Shown here: positions 26,347 to 35,715 of the stretch, in pieces
Numbering within the stretch: position 1 is the first letter of the stretch
Layout of the letters: each line of letters begins with the position of its first letter
Assembly (NCBI GenBank): GCA_001564055.1
Contig: LKNB01000002.1
Span: 1-64,000 of the forward strand
Length of the DNA stretch: 64,000 nucleotides
Origin: Rhodothermaceae bacterium Tc-Br11_B2g6_7
GTDB lineage: Bacteria > Bacteroidota > Rhodothermia > Rhodothermales > Salinibacteraceae
Direction: 5' to 3'
Translations under genes and position numbers: made by a program
The notes under the pieces: generated by a model
Databases searched by the model: none
What the model was told of the DNA's origin: nothing
Seen by the model: only the letters and a program-made list of their open reading frames with translations

Positions 26347-26384
26347 CAAGGGCCTGATCTTCACGTGCCCTTGAAGCTTTTTCT
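26347..26384 (+). terminator. Intrinsic terminator of the egtB-egtD unit
   Basis: A perfect 7-bp stem CAAGGGC (26347-26353) / GCCCTTG (26367-26373) with a 13-base loop is followed by AAGC and a run of five T residues (26378-26382). It starts 25 bases after the egtD stop. Confidence 0.6.
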
Positions 26385-26440
26385 GGTATGGTTACGCGCC
26401 ATACGCTCAGCTTCTGGTCACAGTCCGGTGTTATCTGTTC

Positions 26441-28201
26441 ATGCCGCCCAATGAGTCCTCACGCGCCCCGTCTGCTACGGACGCCGCTGCATCGCCCCCT
26501 ACCAACGACGTCTCCGAGCAGGTCCCACAGGTTGGAGAGGAAGAGCCCGATGGTTGGTTTGAGAAATTCCTCTCAGCCGTGGAGTGGCTGGGCAACCTGC
26601 TGCCGCACCCGGTAACGCTCTTCGCGATATTTGCGGTGAGTGTCATCTTTATCAGCGGTATTGCCGACTGGTTTGGACTGGCGGTGGAAGACCCCCGTCC
26701 GGAAGGTTCGCCGGGGCGGTCGGCGGAGGGCATCATTGAGGTGGTTAGCCTGCTAAACGGGGAGGGGCTACGCCGTATCATCGAGAACCTGGTGGAGAAT
26801 TTCACCTCGTTTGCACCGCTGGGCACCGTACTGGTGGCCCTGTTGGGTGTTGGTGTCGCACAGCACTCGGGCCTGATTAAAGCGTGCATCCGCGGGATCG
26901 TGCTGGCCGCGGCTTCGGTCCGGCCGCGCGAGCCAAAGTTCGAGCCGTCGATGGGTGTGGTCAACTATGTGCAACAGGTGTTCGTCAAGATTGGCGCCTT
27001 TGTGCTGGAGCCCAAACGCCTCGTTACCATCGCGGTGGTCTTTACGGGTATTGTCTCCAATACGGCCTCGGAGCTGGGCTATGTGGTGCTCGTGCCGCTG
27101 GGCGCCATTGTCTTTCTGTCGATGGGGCGGCATCCGCTGGCCGGGCTGGCGGCTGCGTTTGCCGGGGTCTCCGGGGGCTACAGCGCCAACCTCCTCTTGG
27201 GCACCATCGACCCGTTGCTGGCAGGGCTTACGCAGGAAGCGGCACGTCTCATCGACCCCGGCTACGCCGTGCATGCAGCCGTCAACTACTACTTCATGAT
27301 CGCCAGCACCTTTCTCATCACGGGAATCGGCGTATGGGTTACCCTTAGCATTGTGGAGCCCTGGCTGGGCGAATACGACCCCACGCAGGCATCGGAGGAC
27401 CTGAGCGACGATGCGGAGCTGGATCCGCTCACGGAAAACGAGCGCCGCGGGCTGCGATGGACGGGGCTGGCGGTGCTGGCCATGATTGGCGTGTTGGCCC
27501 TTACCATCGTGCCGGAGTGGGGCGTGCTTCGCAACCCGGAAACCGGCGAAATGCTTGACTCCCCCTTCCTCAATGGCATCGTCGCCATCATCTTCATCGG
27601 ATTCATCATCCCTGGCTTTGTGTACGGCTACGCGACCGGCACGATGACGAGCGACCGGGATGTGGTCGACGGGATGGCGGAGGCGATGAGTACCCTCGGT
27701 CTTTACATCGTCATCGTGTTTTTTGCCGCGCAGTTTGTGGCCTTCTTTGGGTGGACTAACCTCGGGCAAATCCTTGCCGTCACGGGCGCCGAGTTCTTGG
27801 AGAACGTAGGCCTTACCGGGCCGCTCGTGTTCGTCGGCTTTATCTTCGTCTCCGGCTTTGTCAATCTGATGCTGGGGTCCGCCTCCGCTCAGTGGGCCGT
27901 CACCGCGCCGATCTTTGTGCCCATGCTGATGCTCACCGGGTACAGCCCGGAAGTCATTCAGGCGGCGTACCGGATCGGGGACTCGGTGACGAATATCATC
28001 ACGCCCATGATGAGCTACTTTGGGCTGATCCTCGCATTCGCCGAGCGCTACGTCAAAAATCTGGGGATCGGCACCGTCATCTCCATGATGTTGCCGTACA
28101 GCATCCTCTTTCTCTGTGGTTGGATAATCCTCTTTTACGTCTGGGTGTTCTTCCTTGGCCTCCCGGTTGGGCCTGAGGCGCCGACGTTCTACACCCTGTA
28201 G
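26441..28201 (+). CDS. AbgT-family transporter
   Basis: This 586-residue inner-membrane protein has about 11-13 hydrophobic segments and the AbgT family landmarks: a conserved first segment (WLGNLLPHPVTLF), SNTASELGYVVLVPLGA, GRHPLAGLAAAFAGVSGGYSANL, VGFIFVSGFVNLMLGSASAQW and SVTNIITPMMSY. Family members include the p-aminobenzoyl-glutamate importer AbgT and drug exporters such as MtrF and YdaH, driven by an ion gradient. The N-terminal 35 residues are acidic and cytoplasmic. The substrate is unknown. It follows egtD but is separated from it by a terminator. Confidence 0.9.
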   Translation: MPPNESSRAPSATDAAASPPTNDVSEQVPQVGEEEPDGWFEKFLSAVEWLGNLLPHPVTLFAIFAVSVIFISGIADWFGLAVEDPRPEGSPGRSAEGIIEVVSLLNGEGLRRIIENLVENFTSFAPLGTVLVALLGVGVAQHSGLIKACIRGIVLAAASVRPREPKFEPSMGVVNYVQQVFVKIGAFVLEPKRLVTIAVVFTGIVSNTASELGYVVLVPLGAIVFLSMGRHPLAGLAAAFAGVSGGYSANLLLGTIDPLLAGLTQEAARLIDPGYAVHAAVNYYFMIASTFLITGIGVWVTLSIVEPWLGEYDPTQASEDLSDDAELDPLTENERRGLRWTGLAVLAMIGVLALTIVPEWGVLRNPETGEMLDSPFLNGIVAIIFIGFIIPGFVYGYATGTMTSDRDVVDGMAEAMSTLGLYIVIVFFAAQFVAFFGWTNLGQILAVTGAEFLENVGLTGPLVFVGFIFVSGFVNLMLGSASAQWAVTAPIFVPMLMLTGYSPEVIQAAYRIGDSVTNIITPMMSYFGLILAFAERYVKNLGIGTVISMMLPYSILFLCGWIILFYVWVFFLGLPVGPEAPTFYTL

Positions 28202-28343
28202 ATCGTAGCGGCCGTGATCTTTCCAGATTATTCGAACCGGAAAGGTGCACCTGTATCCTCTTCGTCCTACGTTTAGATCGATACTATGTCGAGGCGCCAA
28301 TGCATACGCCGGTGCCATCATCTAAAACAATAGCCCATCTTTT

Positions 28344-28904
28344 ATGACCGCGCACGCTTGGCACCAGGTACCCATTGGAGAGGATGCCCCGGAGAGATTT
28401 ACCGCTGTTATCGAGATCCCGGCAGGTGGGAAGGTGAAGTATGAGTTGGATAAGGAGAGCGGCCTGGTCCGTGTAGACCGGGTGCTGTACTCCTCCGTTG
28501 TGTACCCTGCCAACTATGGGTTCATCCCGCAGACGTATGGCGACGATGAGGACCCGCTGGATGTGCTGGTGCTCATGCAGGAGCCCGTGCAGCCGCTGAG
28601 CCTGCTAAGCGCGCGTCCCATCGGCATGATGAATATGATTGATGATGGCCAGAACGACGAAAAAATCATCTGTGTCCACCTGGATGATCCGGCGTTCAAC
28701 ACCTTCTACTCGATTGGCGAGATCCCCGATCACCGCCTGAATGAGCTCAGCCGCTTTTTTGAAGACTACAAGGCGCTGGAAAATAAAGAGGTGGCCGTGA
28801 AAGATTATGAAGGCCCCGACCGGGCGCGGGCCGTCATCCGCCAGTCCATGGCACGGTATCAGGAGGAGATCGCCCCGCACGTAACGACGGAGATTCGTCG
28901 ATAG
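28344..28904 (+). CDS. ppa: Inorganic pyrophosphatase (family I)
   Basis: This 186-residue cytosolic enzyme hydrolyses pyrophosphate to phosphate and pulls biosynthetic reactions forward. It has the family I signature D68-E-D70-P-L-D73 in [11 protein letters not shown], preceded by [13 protein letters not shown], and ends with the acidic/basic helix [13 protein letters not shown]. The length is close to the bacterial norm. It stands alone, 142 bp after the transporter gene, and converges with the outer-membrane protein gene across 57 bp. Confidence 0.95.
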   Translation: MTAHAWHQVPIGEDAPERFTAVIEIPAGGKVKYELDKESGLVRVDRVLYSSVVYPANYGFIPQTYGDDEDPLDVLVLMQEPVQPLSLLSARPIGMMNMIDDGQNDEKIICVHLDDPAFNTFYSIGEIPDHRLNELSRFFEDYKALENKEVAVKDYEGPDRARAVIRQSMARYQEEIAPHVTTEIRR

Positions 28905-28961
28905 TGGCCGCACGCGCAGAGCCGTCGTTGGTGCACCCAGTCATTAGTGCACTGCCGTGGC

Positions 28962-30197
28962 CTACAGCGTCAGGCGAACGTTGAGAAGGTGCTGCCATCC
29001 CGGCGTTTGGCCCGGGATGCGGCCTTCTTCTTGGCCGAAAAAGGCGTAGTCGATCTTCACGGGCCCCAGGCCGAGGCCAGCGCCAATGGAGGGGTAGCCC
29101 TGTGACAAACCGGTCCGTACCGACAGCAGCCGGAGTAGCTCTACCTGTGCGCCAAGGTGCAGCCCCGCGAGGGTACGCTGCTCGATGACGGGGTCCTGAT
29201 ATCCCACGTAGTCAATCATCACGCCGCTCTCGCCAAAGATGCCCAGTAGACTCGGGACCGTGTAGGCTGCACCGAAGCGGTAGGACGTCCGCGGCTGATA
29301 GCGCTCATTGATGTCCGCCCACTCGTTCTGCACCCGGCTATCGGTGGCGGGATCGGTAGGCTCCGCGCCGGTCAGCACCTCGTCGAGGGTGAACTCATAA
29401 TCTGAGGAGGCGATGTCGTACAGTGCGAGCCCCAGCGACAGCGAGCCGGGCAAGGGAAGGTCGAGCGTGTACTGCATGCCATAGTCGATACTCACGGCGT
29501 CGCCGACGAATACCAACAGCGGTTCATCCTCATCGATGAGGTCCAGGGGACGGTTCTTCACCGTCACATAACGCCGGTTGTACTTGGCCGTGATGCCGAG
29601 GGATAGCCCCTCAAAGCCAAGCACGGTGGCGTCGAGCGCTCCGGAAAAGACGCCCATGGCATCCACGCGTCCCGCCAAATCAACCTCGGGTACGCCGGAG
29701 CCCCCATCGGCAAATCGGTACGTGCCGGAGGAGTGACCGAAGATTCCCGCCCCCAGCGCGAGCGGTCCGGTGCGAAACATAACGGAGGGAAGCAGCACGT
29801 CGCCACCCAGGAAGGCCCGCCGCCGCCCAACCGCAAGGGCGTCATCATACAGTTCCTGCAGTTCGCTATTTGGTATGTTGTCAAACCCACGTTCAATGGC
29901 GGGGTCCAGACGCTCGTTGTAAAAGTCAACCTGGTCGAAAATCGTGGTGCTGAGCGCGCCCTGTACCCCGATGATGGTGACGCGAGGCCGGAGGCCGGTA
30001 GCTTCAATCAGGTGCGCGGGATTGTAGAAGAACACGGTCTCGCGCGTTGGGAACGCTACGGTGGCATCCCCAGCGCCAATAACCTGGGAAGAGCGCACGA
30101 ATGCGCGCGGATTTTGGTAGTAGTTTTGTGCATCAGCCGTCTGAGGCCAGATGAGCACGACGAGTAGAAGAGCGACAGCGTACGGGAGAGGGCGCAT
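28962..30197 (-). CDS. Outer-membrane beta-barrel protein (PorV/TraF-like)
   Basis: This 411-residue protein starts with a clear signal peptide (MRPLPYAVALLLVVLIWPQTADAQ), followed by NPRAFVRSSQVIGAGDATVAF and a series of amphipathic strands, ending in the C-terminal aromatic/Leu strand typical of outer-membrane barrels. The early 'FFYNPA' element resembles FadL/PorV/TraF_2-type proteins of Bacteroidota. The ATG at 30197 was chosen because it starts the signal peptide. It is 28 bp downstream of a lipoprotein gene, suggesting a paired envelope function. Its exact function is unknown. Confidence 0.7.
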   Translation of the reverse strand: MRPLPYAVALLLVVLIWPQTADAQNYYQNPRAFVRSSQVIGAGDATVAFPTRETVFFYNPAHLIEATGLRPRVTIIGVQGALSTTIFDQVDFYNERLDPAIERGFDNIPNSELQELYDDALAVGRRRAFLGGDVLLPSVMFRTGPLALGAGIFGHSSGTYRFADGGSGVPEVDLAGRVDAMGVFSGALDATVLGFEGLSLGITAKYNRRYVTVKNRPLDLIDEDEPLLVFVGDAVSIDYGMQYTLDLPLPGSLSLGLALYDIASSDYEFTLDEVLTGAEPTDPATDSRVQNEWADINERYQPRTSYRFGAAYTVPSLLGIFGESGVMIDYVGYQDPVIEQRTLAGLHLGAQVELLRLLSVRTGLSQGYPSIGAGLGLGPVKIDYAFFGQEEGRIPGQTPGWQHLLNVRLTL

Positions 30198-30225
30198 AGC
30201 AAGAGTGTAGAGCAAGAGGGGAAGT

Positions 30226-31095
30226 TTAGGCGCAATCGAGGTCCACCTGGGCCTCCAGGCGGGAAATGCCTTCGTCCAGCACCTCGAGGATCTCAGCGGA
30301 GGCAGAGCCGCGCGGGTTGTCGAGTAGGTCCAGACGTGCCTGCAAGCTGTCGCGGGCCCGGATGAGGTCGGCCACGAGTTCGCACTTGAGGACACCCTCA
30401 AAGGCGTTTAGCAGTTCGTTGGTCGTGGCACAGGCGCCAATGCTGTTGCTTGGCAGCCGATAGAGGGTCACCCCCGCGCGCTCGGCGGCGTCCTGCAACG
30501 TTACCGTCGTGCGTGCGATACGCACGATAGAGTCCATGAGCAAGAGCCGCGCATGCTGCCGCCGGTTGAGCGAGGCACCGTCTACCTCGCGCAGCAACTC
30601 CTGCACCCGTGCCAGCACCGCGTCCTGTTGAACGATGTGCTGAAACGCCTCCAGCGTGGTGTAATCAAACACCGGAGGGGCGGGAACCTGTTCACGGTCG
30701 AAATTACACCGGCGGCCTGTGTTGCTGAATGTGTAGGTGCCATGCGCCTGCAGCGCACGGGTCGCCGCGTACGTGCCTTGCCCTATCGTCTGGTCTGCTT
30801 CGCGCAAGTAATCGGCCAATTCCTTGATGCGAAGCACGGTGACGTCGCTGGTCTGCAGCTCAACGGCGCTAAGCTCCACGCGCACCTCCGCATTTTCGGG
30901 GTCGTTTTCGTGGGCACGCTCCAGATACGCTTTGGCTTTTTCTGTGTCGCCCCGCTCCAGCGCAGCGCGGGCGTCCTGCATCAGCACTTCCGCACTGTTG
31001 CTGCTGCCTTCTTCGTAAAAGGATTCAAACACATTGCAGCCCCCAAACAGGAGAGCAGCGCACAGGAGGAGCAGGAACGCCGAGCGAAGAGCCAT
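30226..31095 (-). CDS. TPR-containing lipoprotein of unknown function
   Basis: This 289-residue protein has a lipoprotein signal with lipobox LFGGC and lipidated C20. One or two TPR units follow at about 33-75 (DARAALERGDTEKAKAYLERAHENDPENAEV), then a mostly helical domain with four further cysteines. The start at 31095 places the signal peptide at the N-terminus. It is the first gene of a two-gene unit with the beta-barrel protein, so it may act with it at the outer membrane. I do not recognise the helical part. Confidence 0.7.
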   Translation of the reverse strand: MALRSAFLLLLCAALLFGGCNVFESFYEEGSSNSAEVLMQDARAALERGDTEKAKAYLERAHENDPENAEVRVELSAVELQTSDVTVLRIKELADYLREADQTIGQGTYAATRALQAHGTYTFSNTGRRCNFDREQVPAPPVFDYTTLEAFQHIVQQDAVLARVQELLREVDGASLNRRQHARLLLMDSIVRIARTTVTLQDAAERAGVTLYRLPSNSIGACATTNELLNAFEGVLKCELVADLIRARDSLQARLDLLDNPRGSASAEILEVLDEGISRLEAQVDLDCA

Positions 31096-31238
31096 ACCAG
31101 ATACCAGAAGCGTGAGTCGAGGGTGGACCCTGTAGGTATCGGCAGGCGGCACCACGCCTAAAATCGTTTGCTGCAACAGGGCGGGGACAACGAGGCGGTG
31201 GCCGTGGGCCGGGAGCCGGCGACCGCTTCCGATGCCTT

Positions 31239-32093
31239 CTACGCCTCGTGCTCCAGTTGGCGCAGATCGTCAACCAGCCTACGATAGAACGCCAAGTGGT
31301 CGAAGGAAGAATTCGTCAACCGAATGCCTATCTGATGGGTGTGATCGGCGTCCACAAGGCCCTGATACGTGCCCCACCGGGCATTGCGCACCGACACGTA
31401 CCCATCATTGACGCCTTCGCGCTCATACAGCACCTGGTTGAGGGGGCGGAGAAACGGGTTGATCGGCACATCCGTCCCACGCCCCGCGCGGCCGGCATAC
31501 GAGCGATACGACACGGCCGAGTGATTAGGCACCTCCGGGTTGAAGGTCTGCTGCACATAGGACGGCGTAAGCTGGCGTACGGCCTCCGTGACGTCCTGCT
31601 TGGGCCCCGCCATAGCCACTTCTCCCACGCGGTTCACCAGATCAGCCAGCCAGGACTGGACGCGCTGGGGCTGCTCCAAGATGAACTCGGCAACGGCAGT
31701 GCCACGGTGCGGTGTAGCCACCGTAGTGACAGAGGCGATGGTGCGATGCAGGTTAAACGCACGCACGAGGTAGCGGGCATCCAGCCCCCCCATGGAGTGT
31801 GCAATGAGGTGCATACGGTCGGCCTGGGACTCTTCCTGCACGCGTTGCAGCCGTTCACGCCACATCCGGGACCGCTCTTCAATCGTGGCGTAGGGTGACA
31901 CGTTCGGCGCGAAAGCCAGAATGCCGCGCTTGCGCAGATCCATCGCTACATCATGCAGGTGTCCTGGTCGGCTGATCGAGGCAAGCATGCCAAAGCCATG
32001 CATCAGCACCACGGGATACCGCGTCGGGGCAACGGGCGGTTGGGGGAAGGGGTCGATCTGGAAAAACCGCTCAAGCGTAGGCTGGGCAACCAT
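31239..32093 (-). CDS. Alpha/beta-hydrolase, triacylglycerol lipase-like
   Basis: This 284-residue protein has the lipase fold: YPVVLMHGFG as the oxyanion region and the nucleophile elbow AHSMGG with S100, followed by VTTVATPHRGT. It resembles bacterial family I lipases and putative cytosolic esterases, but no signal peptide is seen with the chosen ATG at 32093, and the longer frame does not add a good one. The catalytic Asp and His are probably in VNDGYVS and the C-terminal FDHLAFYR stretch. The likely substrate is a carboxylic ester. It follows a membrane kinase-like gene by 88 bp. Confidence 0.8.
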   Translation of the reverse strand: MVAQPTLERFFQIDPFPQPPVAPTRYPVVLMHGFGMLASISRPGHLHDVAMDLRKRGILAFAPNVSPYATIEERSRMWRERLQRVQEESQADRMHLIAHSMGGLDARYLVRAFNLHRTIASVTTVATPHRGTAVAEFILEQPQRVQSWLADLVNRVGEVAMAGPKQDVTEAVRQLTPSYVQQTFNPEVPNHSAVSYRSYAGRAGRGTDVPINPFLRPLNQVLYEREGVNDGYVSVRNARWGTYQGLVDADHTHQIGIRLTNSSFDHLAFYRRLVDDLRQLEHEA

Positions 32094-32181
32094 AGCGTCG
32101 GGGGAGATGACAGTGAAGTAGGTCAGGGGGTAAGATACGAGCCTCATCTTGCAGATGCAGCCATGATCATGACTACTGTGC

Positions 32182-32856
32182 CTACCCGGTAATATATGGA
32201 AACACCGTGAGGGCTTCTTCAAACCATATGTGCTCGATCACCAGCAGCGTCGCAGCCATCACAAAGGGGACGCGCAGGTTATCGTTAAAGGGCCGGGGAA
32301 CGGCCTCCATTAGCGCGCCCACGCCGACAACGATAGCGCCGGCGGCAACCGAGCGGGTAGGTAGCGCCACCACCAGACACACACCAACCACGATAAACGC
32401 TGCTGAGCCCTCCAGCGTACGGTCGCTTATGTGCCACGGCGTCTGCCCATAGCGCCGGCCCACCAGGGCAGCGGCTGCATCGGCGATCATGAAGATGGTC
32501 AGCGCCAGGGCGCCAATCCGGGCGGGAAACACGACGAGCAGCAGCAAAGCCGACAGCAAGACCCAGGTGGCACCGTTGAGTACGACTCCATGGCCTACGG
32601 GCTGTCGCTCCTCGCCCCGCATAAGCGCACCAAACACGTAGTCGATGAACCGGGCAAAGGAGGCGCTACGGGACCGAATCACATCGCCCATCACGCCAAG
32701 CAGCGCGCCGATCGTGAGCAGGAGCAGCGCCCACCTTGGGGGAAGCGTCACCATGCCCAGGGGAAGGATAAGCGCCAACAGGTGGATGGCCTTCCGGCGT
32801 AGTTCGCTGTGGAGCGACAGGGGCGGGGACGAGGAGGACGGGGTGGGCATGAGCAT
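32182..32856 (-). CDS. Integral-membrane dolichol/phytol kinase-like protein (SEC59/VTE5 type)
   Basis: This 224-residue protein is mostly hydrophobic, with about seven membrane segments, and has the family signature of CTP-dependent lipid kinases: ADAAAALVGRRYG followed by DRTLEGSAAF. Eukaryotic members phosphorylate dolichol, phytol or diacylglycerol; bacterial members probably act on isoprenoid alcohols or related lipids. The N-terminal charged segment is followed directly by RRKAIHLLALILPLG. Starts at 32856 and 32850 are equally possible. It is divergent from the PrsW-like gene. Confidence 0.8.
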   Translation of the reverse strand: MLMPTPSSSSPPLSLHSELRRKAIHLLALILPLGMVTLPPRWALLLLTIGALLGVMGDVIRSRSASFARFIDYVFGALMRGEERQPVGHGVVLNGATWVLLSALLLLVVFPARIGALALTIFMIADAAAALVGRRYGQTPWHISDRTLEGSAAFIVVGVCLVVALPTRSVAAGAIVVGVGALMEAVPRPFNDNLRVPFVMAATLLVIEHIWFEEALTVFPYITG

Positions 32857-32991
32857 GAGCCAATCTGAGGAACGCGACGGAAACCATGGGTGAGGCCGTG
32901 GGATCCGCGTCTTTATGCTGTTATTGCAAGATGCCTTAACTGAAAACAAGCAGCTGATCAAATAAGCCAGCGCTTATCGGTAGAAGGGTGA

Positions 32992-33798
32992 ATGACACAA
33001 CAGGCTTACGCCGGAAGCGCACCCAATCTGCGTAGTTGGGGCATGGCCGTGACGGCTGTGTGGGGTTTCCTGGTACCCACACGCACTTGGATCTCCTCCG
33101 TTACGCACATGACCTTGTCCACCACACTGCTGCTGCTCGCCCTCATGGGCTGTTGGGTCCTTGGTCTTCGCTGCTACGTATCCGGTGGGGCAGTCCAAGC
33201 AGATGACGGAATGCCGCGCGCCGTTGTGATGATCACCGCCGCCGCGTTATTTAGCGGCGCGGTAGCGCTCGTTGGGGCCGTTTTTGTGAACATGGGCATC
33301 GGCGCGATGCTTGCTGCGGGTACAGGAGCCACGGCTATCTTCATCTCCGCAGTGGGTGAGGAAATCCTTAAAGCGATCGCTGCCCTTACCGTGATGGTGT
33401 TGGTTCAGCAACACCGGCCTCAGCAGATGGTGCGGCTTGCCGCATTGGTGGGGCTCGGGTTCGCGTCAGCCGAGGCCATCTTGTATATCTGGCAGTTCGG
33501 GGCCGATGTGCTGTGGGTGCGGATGCTGTGGACGGCGCCCGCGCACATGGCCTACACGGTCATCTGCGTGTGCGGTCTTCTGGCTTGGCAACGCGGGGCA
33601 CGCACGGTCGTCGTTCTGGCAGTGGGCTGGAGTTTTATTGCGCATGCGGGGACGAACCTGTTCATGTTACAGGAGGCTCCGGGGGCGGCCCTGGGGGCGC
33701 TTTGTCTGTTTGCGTTTTCGTTGGTCTGGGCCCATCTCCTCCTGCAGCAGGCTGCGCCCGTGGTTTTTGGTCGAAAAGTGTCGTTTGCCATAGCGTAG
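32992..33798 (+). CDS. PrsW-type glutamic intramembrane protease
   Basis: This 268-residue protein has about eight hydrophobic segments and the conserved active-site motifs of the PrsW/CAAX superfamily: E123-E124-x-x-K127 in GEEILKA, GFASAEAILY with E161, H185 in APAHMAYT and H218-x3-N222 in AHAGTN. PrsW proteins cleave membrane-bound substrates such as anti-sigma factors within the bilayer, but the anti-sigma proteins encoded in this window appear soluble. No partner gene is adjacent. Family membership is clear from the motifs; the substrate is unknown. Confidence 0.78.
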   Translation: MTQQAYAGSAPNLRSWGMAVTAVWGFLVPTRTWISSVTHMTLSTTLLLLALMGCWVLGLRCYVSGGAVQADDGMPRAVVMITAAALFSGAVALVGAVFVNMGIGAMLAAGTGATAIFISAVGEEILKAIAALTVMVLVQQHRPQQMVRLAALVGLGFASAEAILYIWQFGADVLWVRMLWTAPAHMAYTVICVCGLLAWQRGARTVVVLAVGWSFIAHAGTNLFMLQEAPGAALGALCLFAFSLVWAHLLLQQAAPVVFGRKVSFAIA

Positions 33799-33897
33799 CG
33801 GCGCGGGGCGTGTGGAAGCGCGGATCAATGGCGGGGCTGGGTGATTCCGAAGGCGTCCCCCGACGCCCCATTTCCGCTGACCACCGCGTGCCTGCCT

Positions 33898-34980
33898 ATG
33901 TCATCATTTCCACCACTGACCAACGACCTGCTCTTGCGCGCTGCGCGGCAGGAGCCCATTCCGCGTACGCCCGTCTGGATGATGCGCCAGGCAGGACGGT
34001 ATCTTCCCGAGTACCAGGCCGTCCGCAGCACGCATGAATTCTTTGATGTGGTGCGCACCCCAGCACTGGCTGCTGAGGTCACACTGCAACCGGTGGAGCG
34101 CTTTCCGATCGATGCCGCGATCATCTTCTCTGATATTCTGGTGATCCCGCAGGTGCTGGGGCTGGAAGTGCAAATGGTAAAGGGTAAGGGGCCACACTTC
34201 CCCGATCCGCTGGCCGAGCCCGCTGATCTCTCGCGGCTGCGCACCCCGGACCCCGCGACCGATTTGGACTATGTGCTGGAAGCCCTCACCCTGACGCGCC
34301 AACGTCTGAACGGCCGCTGCCCCCTCATTGGGTTTTCTGGGGCCCCCTGGACGCTGATGGCGTACTCCATCGAGGGCGGGGGAAGCAAAAACTTCTCCGC
34401 CTCTAAGCGCTGGCTGTATCGGTACCCGGAAGCCAGTCACGAACTGCTGCAGCGCATAACAGACACCGTAATCGACTATCTGGATCATCAGATTCAGGCG
34501 GGTGCGCAATACGTACAGGTGTTTGATAGTTGGGCAGGCCTGCTGCCGCAACCCCTCTTTGAGACGTTTGCATTGCCGTACCTTGCCCAGATTGCGGAGG
34601 CCCTGACCGAGCGCCATCCCGACGTCCCTCGTGTGGTGTTTGCCAAGGGAGCGCACTATGCGCTCGACGCACTGGCAGACACGGACTACTCGGTGATCAG
34701 CCTTGACTGGACGATGGACCCTGCCGAGGCCCGCGCGACGGTCGGCTCACGGGCGGCCTTGCAGGGCAATCTCGATCCATCGGCCCTGTATGCTACCCCC
34801 GACGACATCCGCGCGCAGGTCCGCCGTATGCTGGACGCCTTCGGACCCACCGGTCATATTGCCAACCTCGGGCACGGCATGCACCCCGACCACCAACCAG
34901 CGCATGCCGGCGCGTTTGTTGACGCGGTGCATGCTATTTCGGAAGAGCTCCGCGCAGCCGATGCCCCGGCGGGCGGATGA
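33898..34980 (+). CDS. hemE: Uroporphyrinogen III decarboxylase
   Basis: This 360-residue cytosolic enzyme decarboxylates the four acetate groups of uroporphyrinogen III to give coproporphyrinogen III. It has the N-terminal signature RTPVWMMRQAGRYLPEY, the IIFSDILVIP strand, GFSGAPWTLMAY and the C-terminal LGHGMHPDH. The ATG at 33898 matches the normal family start. Its stop overlaps the start of the rluA-family gene by 4 bases. It begins the heme cluster with hemF, hemH and hemL. Confidence 0.96.
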   Translation: MSSFPPLTNDLLLRAARQEPIPRTPVWMMRQAGRYLPEYQAVRSTHEFFDVVRTPALAAEVTLQPVERFPIDAAIIFSDILVIPQVLGLEVQMVKGKGPHFPDPLAEPADLSRLRTPDPATDLDYVLEALTLTRQRLNGRCPLIGFSGAPWTLMAYSIEGGGSKNFSASKRWLYRYPEASHELLQRITDTVIDYLDHQIQAGAQYVQVFDSWAGLLPQPLFETFALPYLAQIAEALTERHPDVPRVVFAKGAHYALDALADTDYSVISLDWTMDPAEARATVGSRAALQGNLDPSALYATPDDIRAQVRRMLDAFGPTGHIANLGHGMHPDHQPAHAGAFVDAVHAISEELRAADAPAGG

Positions 34981-35711
34981 GTATTCTCTTGGACCATCCC
35001 CTCTGTCATCCGAACGGGTTAGCGATGAACGTCCCCATCCTGCATGAAGACGCCCAGCTCCTTGTTGTGTGCAAGCCGGGAGGGATGCTTTCCCAGGCGG
35101 ATGAGACAGGCGATCAGGACCTTGTCGCCTGGGCGAAGGCCTATCTGCGTAGCGCGACCCGCCCAGACCCGTATGTGGGGCTGGTGCATCGGCTGGATCG
35201 GCCGGCATCCGGTGTGATGGTGTTAGCAAAGACCCGGGCGACCGCGCGGGAGCTGTCCCGGCAGTTTCGTGAGCGGCTGCCCACCAAACGCTATGCCGCA
35301 CTGGTACGGGGCGAAACGCCACTGCTTGGCACCTGCGAAGACTACATCGCCAAGATAGACCGCACCGTGCGGATCGTAGCTCCGTCGGACCCGCAGGGCA
35401 AACGGGCGGAGCTTCGGTATCAGCGGCTTGCCAGGCAAGACGGACGCTCGCTTCTGGATGTGACCCTGCTCACGGGGCGCCCGCACCAGGTTCGGATTCA
35501 ACTGGCCACGCGTGGGCATCCGCTGGTGGGAGATGTCCGCTACGGTGGCTCCGATGCGTTCGACCGTCGCACCATTGCGCTGCACTGTTATGCCCTGGAA
35601 GTAGAGCACCCTGAAGCGCAACGCCCCATACGTAATCAGGCGCCGCTCCCCGACACCTGGCCGGCATTTGCACACGAGGCCTTAGCCTCACGCTTGCGGG
35701 CATACGAGTAG
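34977..35711 (+). CDS. RluA-family pseudouridine synthase
   Basis: This 244-residue enzyme has the RluA signature GLVHRLDRPASGV with catalytic D74, the KRYAALV strand and GRPHQVRIQLA. It isomerises a uridine in rRNA or tRNA to pseudouridine; the exact site cannot be told. It lacks an S4 domain, so it is a short RluA/RluC-like form. The ATG at 34977 overlaps the hemE stop (ATGA), suggesting translational coupling; a second ATG at 35025 is a credible alternative start. Confidence 0.9.
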   Translation: MSILLDHPLCHPNGLAMNVPILHEDAQLLVVCKPGGMLSQADETGDQDLVAWAKAYLRSATRPDPYVGLVHRLDRPASGVMVLAKTRATARELSRQFRERLPTKRYAALVRGETPLLGTCEDYIAKIDRTVRIVAPSDPQGKRAELRYQRLARQDGRSLLDVTLLTGRPHQVRIQLATRGHPLVGDVRYGGSDAFDRRTIALHCYALEVEHPEAQRPIRNQAPLPDTWPAFAHEALASRLRAYE

Positions 35712-35715
35712 CTGC

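Noticed and set aside
26768-28321. Long open frame of 517 codons on the minus strand
   Set aside because: It lies antisense to the AbgT-family transporter gene, has a His/Asp/Arg-rich composition with no domain, and is explained by GC-rich codon bias of the real gene.
28905-28961. GGTGCACC and GTGCAC repeats at the ppa / barrel-protein junction as a terminator
   Set aside because: The palindromes are short, lack T-tracts and compete with each other, so a terminator cannot be supported.
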